Assembly (NCBI GenBank): GCA_020746995.1
Contig: JAGPXD010000001.1
Span: 6,324,001 to 6,388,000 of the forward strand
Length of the DNA: 64,000 nt
Direction of reading: 5' to 3'
Origin: Plectosphaerella cucumerina
Lineage: Eukaryota > Ascomycota > Sordariomycetes > Glomerellales > Plectosphaerellaceae
The position numbers and the translations under genes were made by a program. Positions 23,813 to 32,470 of this stretch are shown here, in pieces (position 1 is the stretch's first letter; each line of letters starts with the position of its first letter). Under the pieces are notes generated by a model. The model ran no database searches. It worked only from the letters and a program-made list of their open reading frames with translations, and had not been told where the DNA came from.

Positions 23813-24646
23813 ATGGCGGTCTTCTCTCCCCTCCATCTCCTAGGCCTGATCACCGTCGCCATCCTGGCGTCAGCCCAAAAGCTGGCCGCCAGCGATGGAA
23901 AGCTCTCCGCCCCCCTCTCCCTTTTCTTCTACTACGGCTACATGAACGAATGGTGGACGAACCAAGGCCTGACCACCATCGGCGGCAAGGCGTGCCGCGA
24001 CACCCAGAAAGTATGTAGCTTCGACGAGTTCCTCACCGCCACGACCACCAACAAGGGCGGCTACGGAGGCGGCCTCAACGTCGGTGACAATACCGCCGCC
24101 TCCTCCGTCAAGCGCCTCGCCGAGTCCCTCCAGCAGCGCGGCATGAAGGACCCAATCACCTGGAACGCCAAGGAGCTCGTCATCGACGCCCCCGACGACA
24201 AGGACGTCTTCGAGGACCACGTCAACTACGTCCTCAACGCCTTCGAGGCCGACGCCGACAAGGAGGGCCACCAGCCAAACTACCACCTCAAGGCCATGGA
24301 CGCCCTCACCATGGCCGCCGAGCTGCACACTACAGCGGCTTCCAAAGCCTTCGCCGCGGTGCTCAAACAGCGCGGCGTCACCGAGAACCCGCAGTACGTC
24401 TCGCTGCCCCTCGATGACTCGACCGACTTCAGTTCCTACCGCGACGCCATCGACATCATCAACCTGGTCAAGGTCTTTGGCTACGAGCGCCTGCAGAGCC
24501 CGATCACGTTCTTCCGGGCGACGCGCGCGAACACGGCTTCCATCGAGTGGGCTGATTACCTGGCCAAGTTCCGTCCGTGCCGGAGTTACGATGGCAGTTC
24601 TTTGCTGCCACCCATCAAGCCCCATCCGCCCATTACTTGGCCCTGA
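23813..24646 (+). CDS. Secreted protein of unknown function beside killer-toxin-like chitinase
   Basis: Single-exon frame of 277 residues. A hydrophobic signal peptide covers about residues 1-21 ('HLLGLITVAILASAQ'). The mature part is acidic, mostly helical in character, has only three Cys and ends in a Pro-rich tail. The start lies in an ACCATGG context. I do not recognise the family. Position matters: it follows a chitinase of the killer-toxin alpha/beta type in the same direction. In yeast killer systems the large subunit delivers a small secreted partner, so a partner role is conceivable, but no similarity to any known toxic subunit is established here. It could equally be an ordinary secreted effector. 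Confidence 0.8.
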   Translation: MAVFSPLHLLGLITVAILASAQKLAASDGKLSAPLSLFFYYGYMNEWWTNQGLTTIGGKACRDTQKVCSFDEFLTATTTNKGGYGGGLNVGDNTAASSVKRLAESLQQRGMKDPITWNAKELVIDAPDDKDVFEDHVNYVLNAFEADADKEGHQPNYHLKAMDALTMAAELHTTAASKAFAAVLKQRGVTENPQYVSLPLDDSTDFSSYRDAIDIINLVKVFGYERLQSPITFFRATRANTASIEWADYLAKFRPCRSYDGSSLLPPIKPHPPITWP

Positions 24647-24880
24647 GCGAGGATTGTTGTCACGAGGAAAGCTGGCGATGGGAGCAAAGCGGCGGAAGGG
24701 ATCGGGCATGAGTATCGAGGACGCTTGACCTCCAGTCGCTTCTTGATGCTCCGTTCTGCAAGAGGACCCCCACTGCGTTTGTTCCAAGATGCCGTCTGCT
24801 CTAGATGTAGATGTACAAGACAGAGAATAATACACCACCTTTACATTCGAACATCCTCCTCTGCTCGCTGTAGCAAGCCT

Positions 24881-26857
24881 CTACACCCCCCAGATCTCCC
24901 TCCACCGTCCCTCATCCGTCCTCAACGGTCCATCCATCCGCCCATACCTCGCTGGCCGACCCTCGTTCGCCTCCGGTAGACACAGCCACTCGCGCACGCA
25001 GTCGGGTACCTCTTCCTTGATGTGACTGATGCAGATGAGCGCCTGGTCCCTCGTCAGCCCGCCGACCTGCACCTTGCCTGCCTTCGCCACGTCGCTGTCG
25101 ACGACGCGGCCCTCAGGTGAGTAGGTCTTCGCTTCGCCGCGGGCGAGGAACAGCATGCACTTGTCGCGCACCATCTCGTCCATGCCGCCGAACGACTCGT
25201 CCAGCACCACCACGTCCGGGTTTTTGATGACGGCTCGGAGGAAGAGCGCTACGCGTTGCGCGCTAAAAGAGAGCTTGCCGAAGAGGTTGTCGTCTGCCCA
25301 AGCAAGGTCGTCAAGTTGAGGAGACGTGGCCGTCTGTTGGTGGTTCGGATCCAGCTCGGGCGCGAACCAGCGGAGGGTGGCTTCGACCTTGGCGCTCGCC
25401 TCTTCGTCGAGATTGGGCGTGCCCTTGAAGGTTGTTGCCCAGGCGTTCTCGAGGATCTGCCGCACCGAGAGATACCTCGGCATGTGCTGGTGAACCTCGG
25501 GGCTGGAGTGACCGATGCGCGCCTGGATGTCCCAGAACGTCAGTGGCCGCTGGCCGGAGCCCGGCTCGGGGATCCTGCTTCGCCCGAAGAGCTTGATCGG
25601 GAGTGAATAGGTCTGGGGGTGATCGGAGCAGAGAAGAGAGAGAACCGTCGTCTTTCCGGAGCCGTTGGGTCCGAAGACGCCCCAACGATCGCCTCGCCTC
25701 ACCTTCCAGATGAGGCCGTCCTTGGGGCCCGTTGGGGTGTCTTGTGTCCAGGCGCCGAGGGCGATCTTGTTGCCGTATTTGACCTGGCAGCCATCCATCT
25801 CGACCAGGACTTCGGCCTCTTCGGCTTGTGGAACCTGCTCCGCTTCTGCGGTCGTTGCTCCCTCGACAGCATGTGCCGCCTTGTCCTCGCTCTTGACGAG
25901 ACCCTCACCGACAACGCCAGCCTGGGTGAGCGTCTTGCCCATCTCGGCCAGCGCGTGAATGGGCAGCTTTTCATCCTCCTGGAGGCCACCCCGCCAAACA
26001 CCCTGGATGTACTTGCGGAGACCTTCGAGGACGAGTTCCTTCTCACCCATCGAAGCGACCTGGCAATCGCTTCGCAAGTACACCAGGTGAGTGATCCAGT
26101 CAGGGATGGGATCCTGGGGACGGGCTGTCAACACGAGCCTGGGCGATGCTCTTTCAGCCATGGACCGGAGCAGCGGACTCAGCGATGCGACCGTAGGAGG
26201 ATCCAGGCCCATGAATGGTTCGTCGAGGAGGAGCACCTCCGGCGCCGTGAGCAGTGCCCTGGCGATCCTCGCCCTGCGTCCCTGTCCGTTGCTCAGAAAC
26301 GCCACGGGAAGGTCAAGCAGCGGCTCCAAGCGCAGATCCGTGATGACTCGAGCCTGAAGCTCAGGCGAGATGACGTGCTCGTCACTACCAGGCTCGGGCT
26401 TGAGAGGGTTCAGCTCAGTGTTGCCGAGGAGGAAGTCTCGGAGGGAGAAGTCCGTGTTCTCCCGCCTCGACTCGTACCTCGCAGCAAGATAGGCGCTCGT
26501 CTCGGGGCCCCCGAGCTTGCTGCCCTGTTCGCCGTCGAACCCTACATACTGGATCGCCCGGGATGGGATCTTCAGTCTGTGAGGGACGTGATCTGTCGAG
26601 AGGTAGGGCCACGTCCTTGCCGTCGGCGGGATGGTGAGGTGTTTGCCGCGGAGAAGCTGAAGAAAGGTCGTCTTCCCTGCTAGGGAAGGCCCGACGATAC
26701 ACCAGTGCTTGGGTGATTCGGCAGATGAGGCGATCTCGAAATCAAGGCTGTTGAAGAGTGACGGGTTCGCGCGGCCGATGGCCGTGGCGCTGGGATGTTG
26801 CCGGTAGAATGTGCCATTGGCGATCCTAAGAATCGGGGGTGTCGTGGGAGGTCTCAT
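24881..26857 (-). CDS. Two-cassette soluble ABC ATPase (ModF/YDR061W-like)
   Basis: Twin ATP-binding-cassette protein without membrane segments. The frame is single-exon; I start at the ATG at 26857 (658 residues), just before the first cassette 'ILRIANGTFY'. The frame is open to an ATG at 27037, which would add a basic 60-residue extension that could be a mitochondrial presequence. Cassette 1 has Walker A 'GPSLAGKTT', signature 'LSNGQ' and Walker B 'VLLLDEP'. Cassette 2 has Walker A 'GPNGSGKTT', a degenerate signature 'LSFSAQ', Walker B 'VVVLDES' and a switch His ('ISHIKEE'). The cellular role is not known; a mitochondrial or translation-related function is a guess. It is divergent from UMP1. 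Confidence 0.85.
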   Translation of the reverse strand: MRPPTTPPILRIANGTFYRQHPSATAIGRANPSLFNSLDFEIASSAESPKHWCIVGPSLAGKTTFLQLLRGKHLTIPPTARTWPYLSTDHVPHRLKIPSRAIQYVGFDGEQGSKLGGPETSAYLAARYESRRENTDFSLRDFLLGNTELNPLKPEPGSDEHVISPELQARVITDLRLEPLLDLPVAFLSNGQGRRARIARALLTAPEVLLLDEPFMGLDPPTVASLSPLLRSMAERASPRLVLTARPQDPIPDWITHLVYLRSDCQVASMGEKELVLEGLRKYIQGVWRGGLQEDEKLPIHALAEMGKTLTQAGVVGEGLVKSEDKAAHAVEGATTAEAEQVPQAEEAEVLVEMDGCQVKYGNKIALGAWTQDTPTGPKDGLIWKVRRGDRWGVFGPNGSGKTTVLSLLCSDHPQTYSLPIKLFGRSRIPEPGSGQRPLTFWDIQARIGHSSPEVHQHMPRYLSVRQILENAWATTFKGTPNLDEEASAKVEATLRWFAPELDPNHQQTATSPQLDDLAWADDNLFGKLSFSAQRVALFLRAVIKNPDVVVLDESFGGMDEMVRDKCMLFLARGEAKTYSPEGRVVDSDVAKAGKVQVGGLTRDQALICISHIKEEVPDCVREWLCLPEANEGRPARYGRMDGPLRTDEGRWREIWGV

Positions 26858-27261
26858 TTTGGCGATTGGCCCGCGAGAAGCATGCTGCGAGCCGTGGTTG
26901 AAGATGACTGTGACTCTGAGCCATGGTGGATGTCGTCGGCGACCGTCGGGAATTACAGGGCAGAGCTTCAAAGTCCGGGGAAAGCTCCACGCCGATTGCG
27001 GCCCCATATTTCCACGCTGATGCATCACTGATGTCACGTGCTGGTGGAAGCCAGCGCTTGGACCACCTCACGCCAGCATCCGGGAAGCCAGGCACCTCTG
27101 ATCGCGACGCAAGCTCCAGCAACCTCCAAGAGAGCTCCAGCCTATCCATCACCACCCGCCTTTCAACAACAGCACAACGCGCCCGCATTTTCGACGTCAC
27201 CTCGTCCGATTCACCAACTCACAACCCATCCATAAGCAATAATCACTCCCAGATCTTCAAG
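26858..27261. other. Divergent promoter region, ABC ATPase / UMP1
   Basis: Short gap that includes the possible 60-residue N-terminal extension of the ABC protein. I see nothing else. Confidence 0.4.
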
Positions 27262-27801
27262 ATGAGCGTACGTCCACCCTGCCCCTCCAACGCCCCTACC
27301 TTCCACCTCTAACTCCCTCCACAGTACCGCATCGTCCCCGCCGCGCAAAACTCCAAGACCTTCCAGGCCGGCCACCACGCTCCCTCCGTCCCCGGCCTCC
27401 ACGACACCCTCCGCGCCGGCGTCGGCCCCTCCCCCCTCTCCAGCAGCCACGCCACCGCCTCCTCATCAACCCCCTCCGCCGACCTCACCTCCGCGCACCC
27501 CCTCGAGGCCCGCCTCAAAAACTGGGAGGCCACGCAAGAGTCCATGCGCATGCAGACCCTGCGCCGCACCTACGGCGCCGCCGAGCCCATCCGCCGCCAG
27601 ATGGAGCTCAAGATCACCCGCGCCGGCGACTGGCGGCCCGCCGTCCTGTCCAACGGCTCCATGGGCCACCACGAGGAGATCCTGCGGGGCAAGGACACGA
27701 GCATCGCCTGGGAGGACGTCTACACGGGCGAGGAGGGTCTTGGTGGAAACGCCGGCCTGCTGGGCATGCACGACGAGATGGAGAGGAAGCTGAAGATGTA
27801 G
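27262..27801 (+). CDS. UMP1: Proteasome maturation factor Ump1
   Basis: Chaperone that helps two half-proteasomes join and is then degraded as the first substrate of the new 20S particle. The coding part of exon 1 is only six bases (27262-27267, Met-Ser), followed by exon 2 at 27325-27801; total 160 residues. The C-terminal half carries the conserved block 'LRRTYGAAEPIRRQMELKI' and 'LGMHDEMERKLKM', typical of Ump1/POMP. The Ser/Pro-rich N-terminal part is variable in this family. It is divergent from the ABC ATPase. Confidence 0.92.
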
Positions 27802-28574
27802 GGCGGTCACGAGATGGGTGGCGCAGCGCAAGGGTTGTACTATTATGCATTGCCCCCGCCAGGGGCTTCACGCGGCTAGACAGGGCTAAATGGGAACCGA
27901 CCTGACATGCAAGAGAGTGCTGGTTAAGTGTGTGTTTAACATGCGCTGGGCTGGCGGGACATCACTCGAACATCTTCGTCAACTGATGCATTGCAGCACA
28001 TTGGTCATGACCGCCGATTTACTTCCATCGCGGAGAGGGGTCACCGGAGAACGTGAAAGTATGTCTATGCAGTATGGATAAATCATATGTAATATGGCGA
28101 GTATCGTCGCAAGAGGTTCGTATCCCCCCGCGTAAATCGCCGGCAGTATGGCACGTTGCCGATGGCCATCTTCCACTTTCCCAGCCCTCGGCACCCTTCT
28201 GTCATAGGAAACGCTTTCGAGCCCAAGACCCGATGGTCCTTTGCCGTTTTCAAGCAGACACGCTCCAGGCAACGACCACAAAGCTAAAATTTGCTTTGTA
28301 TGATACGCTGACCCGGACACGCCTTGCGTGCTCGATCCGCCGCTAGTGCTATTCGCCTTCTCCCCTCGTCCATAAGTGAACGTCGACATCCGTGACCTGG
28401 CGAATAGGGAGCGCTGCGAGCCCGACGGGGCGGTGTATGCTTCGAACACGGGATCCAACAATAAAAAAAGCAATGAAACCCAAGAAGACGAAATAAGGCA
28501 TGCAATATCCCGTCCATGAACGCCGCCCGTGTAATAACTGCACCTTGGAACGTAATGTCGTCTTCCGTCGTCGC
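27802..28574. other. Convergent intergenic region, UMP1 / ubiquitin-fold gene
   Basis: About 770 bp holding the two 3' UTRs. Open frames from 27979 to 28578 are short and without family resemblance. Confidence 0.4.
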
Positions 28575-29467
28575 TCACAGAATCACGCAGCAGCCACCAC
28601 CGCTGGACCGGCTCCGTCCGCCGGCACCGGACTTGCTGCCTCCCTTCGGCTCTTCCTCCTCGATGAGGTCGGCGGGGCGCACGGTCATGTGGACAACATT
28701 GGCGGCGTCAGCGCTGAAATGGTATTCTGGAATATGTCAGTGGCAGGAACTACGAGGGGTTTGGGAGGGAACGCACGCTTCAGCTGATCCTTGTCGTCCA
28801 GCAGCTTTCCGAAATGTATCAGGCGAATGCTGCTGGGGCTGGCAGGCTTCGCATCCCATTCATCCCTCCACTCGCGCAGGATGAGCTCCTTTAGGGTGTA
28901 GACGCTGATGCTGAAGGGGTCGACCTTGCCCTCGTCCGTCGTGCTGGGGACGTTGACGTTGCGCTTGGTAAGATATCGCTCGTCGATGCGGTACGGGTGT
29001 CGTGCGCCGGTCGTCAGCAGGAGGGTGATGTTGCAAACAAGGCCGTCGGTAGGCTGGCCGGAAAGGACGGATTGGACGTTATCGACCGAGGGGCCGATGG
29101 CCATTGAGTCCTCGCGAGGCAGCGGAGGCTGAGTGCCGGTGGAGGGCTCGATCTTGTCATCCTGCGTCGTCGTTGTCGTCGTCGAAGTAGCTGCCGCGGC
29201 GGCGCCAGGGCTGGCGGCAGCCGTCTCGTCGGCGCTGCTGTTGTTTACGACATCGGCTGGTTTTGACGAGGAGGCTTCGGCGGATGTGGATTCGGAGGCA
29301 GGCGGCTGCTCGGTTTCGGTGGCGGCGGTCTTGGGCATCTCGGTCATCGGGACGGCGTCCTTGGGCTGATCGATGGAAGGGGCGGAGACGGCGGATTGAG
29401 ACTCCTGGGGCGCGGCGGCAACTTCGGGCACGACGGCGGCGGTGGGCTTGGTACTGGAGTCGGCCAT
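28575..29467 (-). CDS. Membrane-anchored ubiquitin-fold (MUB-like) protein with C-terminal prenylation motif
   Basis: Ubiquitin-like domain protein. In plants MUBs dock an E2 enzyme at membranes; fungal members are little studied. Exons 28777-29467 and 28575-28726 give 280 residues. The first 130 residues are low complexity, rich in Ala, Ser, Thr and Pro. The ubiquitin-like fold covers about residues 145-265 ('NITLLLTTGARHPYRIDERY', 'ELILREW', 'IRLIHFGKLLDDKDQL'). The end reads 'GGGCCVIL': a CaaX box (CVIL, Leu favours geranylgeranylation) preceded by a second Cys suited to palmitoylation. The last exon was recovered by splicing, which is what reveals the CaaX box. Confidence 0.85.
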
Positions 29468-30061
29468 GGTGGGCGATTGAGGGGGGCGCTGGAGTGTGCC
29501 CGTGGAAACAGGAGAGAAGTCGACGACGTTCGGAACTGGGGGACCGGACCGGGAGAACAGGACGTGGACGCAAGGGGGGAAGGGAATGAGCGAATGCCGG
29601 GCGAGGCCTGGAATGAACAAGTCGGAGATCGACGCCAGGGAACGGGGGTGACGCAAGGCTGGCTGGCGGGTGGATGGACGGGGGGGCCGTTTGTGTGAAT
29701 AAGGTATGGAGAGGTTTTTGAATCCAGATTGGATGCGACGACCACCGGACCAGGCGGGCGGGAAGAGAGAGCGATTCAGACGTGTGTGAGCACGAGGCAA
29801 GGTGGACGGACGGACTGAACGGGGGCGGGAGAAGCAGGCGGGGACAGTGGGCCAATCTAACAGCACTACGGGGAACTCCATCAACCTGCGGACAGTGTCT
29901 TCTAGAAATCGCACTGCTCTTGTTATGTCCACGCCCAGTGGCATCATCGTCACGCCCCGTTCGACGCCAGCAATTTTCAACCATCCTGAACACATACGCT
30001 GGTCTAGTTGCAATCGTTTTCGAAACAATCATTTTCCCGCTAATAAGTATCCCCTTCACGC
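29468..30061. other. Intergenic region upstream of ubiquitin-fold gene
   Basis: About 590 bp. Long frames that run through it on the minus strand are upward extensions of flanking exons and lack codon bias. Probably promoter and 5' UTR. Confidence 0.4.
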
Positions 30062-31165
30062 TCAGAGGACCTTCGACCAGTCCAGGTTCTTGAAGTACTC
30101 CTCCACTGTGGCAAGACGAGGGGGCGACTGAAGCTACGTTCAACGTCAACTCATGCTCATAATCGTTTGGTAGACAGACGCGGAGACTCACCTGCTGGGG
30201 ATGAATGACGGTAGGATCATTCCTAGCCTCGTACCCAAACTCGTTGATGCAGGCAAAGTTGTCTCCGAGCTCAAGCCGCATCTCCTCGGGCATTTCAGGA
30301 GGGAAGTGTCCCTTGGGAAGGGTCACGGCCTCGGCCTTCATGCCAGTCGCCCGGCTGAATGACTCAGCGATCTCCTTGACCGTGAGCCAGGCCCTGTATG
30401 CGATGAGGTTCTTCCCTGCGGCCTCGGTGACGATGAGTTCTCTGACGAAGTGTCCAGTATCCTCTTCAGCTGCAATCAGTGGCACCTTGACATCCTGCTC
30501 GAGGTACCCCACGAACCTAACAACTCCGTCGCCGTTCTACGTTTGTCAGATCAACAGCGTCATGAATGGAGTATCGTGCCATGGAAACGTACCTTGATGG
30601 GGGCCATCATGCCGACGTAGTTGGTTAGGAAGAAGCCGGCCTGGAAGATGCTGGTCTTCTTCCACAGCTCCGGGTATGTGTCCTGGGCATACTCCGCCGC
30701 CTTCGCCTTGGAGTCAAAGTGATGCACGTGGGTATACTTTCCATTCGACCATTTTGCCGAGTTGGAGAGGGAAGACAGAATGAAGCGCTCAAGTGTCGGC
30801 ACCTTGGCGACGGCATCGATGACCTGCTACAGCTGCCACGTCTCATGCTCGCCAGCCCATGCGTTCATCATCTGACCGGGCTTGGGCGTGTCCTTGTTGG
30901 CGGGGTTGCCGTAGAGGCCCCAGAAATCGGTGACGGTAAACACCGCGTTAGCACCCTTGAGGGCAGCTGGAAGTGTATCGGGCTTGTCAAGGTCGACGTG
31001 GGCGACCTCCGCACCGCGCGAGGCCAGGGCCTGTGCCTTGGCGCTCGATGGATCACGAGTAAGAGCGCGGATTTGCCAGCCAGCCTGGCTGAGGAATTGG
31101 TCGACGACGGAGCCGCCCTGGTTTCCGGTGGCGCCGAAGACGACGAGGAGTTTGGATGTAGACAT
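30062..31165 (-). pseudogene. NmrA-like NAD(P)-binding family gene with one in-frame stop
   Basis: NmrA-like proteins are atypical short-chain reductase folds that sense NAD(P) and often act as redox regulators or reductases. Exons 30593-31165, 30192-30536 and 30062-30133 would give 329 codons. The N-terminal 'VVFGATGNQGGSVVDQF' is the dinucleotide-binding loop; 'FTVTDFWGLYGNP' and 'VIDAVAKVPTLERFILSSLS' are family blocks. Codon 113 is TAG (30827-30829) inside 'HETWQL-QVIDA', with clean coding in the same frame on both sides. No intron removes it without deleting the conserved 'WAGEHET' block. Everything else looks intact, so this is a very recent nonsense change, a strain variant, a sequencing error or a readthrough site. 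Confidence 0.75.
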
Positions 31166-32065
31166 TGCTGGAGAGATTTGGGTTGTGTTTAGAAGAACTT
31201 AGAAGATAGGAGGAAGCATTGTAAGAGCTGTTGATTCGAATGCATGATGACCCTGCTACTTGGGTCGGAAGCTGGATGATGCGCGTGCCTTAAATACTGG
31301 TCTGGCTTGGTTAGCCATCGCATTCACCTTGCTAAACTTAGGTTGAAAAACTTCCCTTTGCATCTATTCTTGCATTTGAGCATCCACAATAACTTATTGT
31401 GGATGCTCAAATGGAGTCAACAACTGCGTTGGCTAGTCAATCGTTTGAAACCCATTCTTACAAATGTTTTGTCCGCATCCCGGCTGCTCCAATTATCCTT
31501 GGGTGTAGTTCGGAGTTAAGGGCCTCTGTTCAGTTGCATTGCCGTATCAATACAGCCGTGTTTATACGGATGCTAGCAGCACTAGCGCTCGCCCTTGACA
31601 TGGACCACATCCTGACAGCTGCAGACGTGACGATGGACCCTGCTTGATGGTCATGGCCATTCTGAGAAGGCCTGACCCTGCCCAATATAGCTGGAATGCA
31701 AGACTGAATACTGATCTTCTTGCCTACAAGCGCAGAGCTTCGGGACGTGAAGTCCAGCATGTTCCCGGACAGTCCGAATGAGTCAGTCAATAGGTAGCCG
31801 GGGACCGCTTTCGCATTACCAATCGTCCCCGGGTTGCACGGGATGGAACCTTTCGAAATGTCAATGCAGCATTGTGAGCCAAGTATTAAAGGCACAAGTA
31901 TCTCAAGCCCGAGAGTGGCGGCTCTGATGCTGACATCCACTTTGACCACCTGCAGCTCGCTCGACTTGACGACACCTATCGACCAACACTGACTTCCTCA
32001 AACCCGCCGCACCCCCGTATCTTTGTCTCCATCTGGGCCACTCTTCATACCACTCAACTATCGCC
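31166..32065. other. Intergenic region carrying a palindrome
   Basis: About 900 bp, less GC-rich than its surroundings around 31300-31500. It contains the 41-bp palindrome listed separately and a weaker inverted pair (CCGTAT at 31542, ATACGG at 31564). Short frames on both strands are not recognisable. A remnant of a small transposable element is possible. Confidence 0.45.
31373..31413. repeat. 41-bp perfect palindrome (20-bp arms, 1-nt centre)
   Basis: The left arm CATTTGAGCATCCACAATAA (31373-31392) is exactly reverse-complemented at 31394-31413 around a single C. Such a perfect long palindrome is not expected by chance. It could be the junction of terminal inverted repeats, a MITE remnant or a transcribed hairpin. 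Confidence 0.9.
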
Positions 32066-32470
32066 ATGGCATTCCCAGCATCACTACTCGCACCTTCGAC
32101 CTGGCGTCACGTCGGCCTCGGTCTCACCGCTACAATGTTCGGCCTGGGCCTGATGGGGCTGGTCTCTCCAGCCAAGGCTGCAAGCTCGCTCGGCGTCGAG
32201 CCCACCACGACTGAAGGCCGCGAAGTTGCCGACAAGGGAATGGCGTTCCTCGGAATTCGCGACGTCGTCACCGCGGTAGCTCTCTTCGACTTTTACCGTA
32301 CGGGCAAGCAGAGGGAAATGGGGGTTGTGTTCACGGCTTTCACTCTCGTTTGCGTGACAGACACGCTGATTGCGACGAAGGGGCCGAGGGGCTGGGACGG
32401 CGGGGTTTGGACATTGTGGGCTGTAGCGGCAGTGAACGTGGTTGTTGGACTGGGTCTGTTGCTGTCGTGA
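32066..32470 (+). CDS. Small membrane protein, DUF4267-like
   Basis: Single-exon frame of 134 residues with about four hydrophobic segments: 'GLTATMFGLGLMGLV', 'GIRDVVTAVALFDFY', 'GVVFTAFTLVCVTDTL' and 'LWAVAAVNVVVGLGLLLS'. The conserved 'GMAFLGIRD' pattern and the size agree with the fungal DUF4267 family, which has no assigned activity. The start is the first ATG of the frame. I do not know its role. Confidence 0.75.
   Translation: MAFPASLLAPSTWRHVGLGLTATMFGLGLMGLVSPAKAASSLGVEPTTTEGREVADKGMAFLGIRDVVTAVALFDFYRTGKQREMGVVFTAFTLVCVTDTLIATKGPRGWDGGVWTLWAVAAVNVVVGLGLLLS

Noticed and set aside
25619..26683. 354-codon plus-strand frame opposite the ABC ATPase
   Set aside because: The antisense strand has both Walker motifs and signatures; this frame has none and is a GC-rich shadow.
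28685..30512. Minus-strand open frames of about 450 codons upstream of the ubiquitin-fold gene
   Set aside because: They are read-through of the true exons into promoter DNA, with Pro/Arg/Ser-rich sequence and no domain. The family-like part begins at 29467.
30830..30875. A cryptic intron removing the in-frame TAG of the NmrA-like gene
   Set aside because: A GTCAGA donor exists upstream, but its use would delete the conserved WAGEHET block and leaves an intron of under 50 nt without a good branch site.
31399..31949. Two opposing frames (plus 31399-31647, minus 31530-31949) beside the palindrome considered as a transposase fragment
   Set aside because: No catalytic motif or family resemblance could be seen in either.
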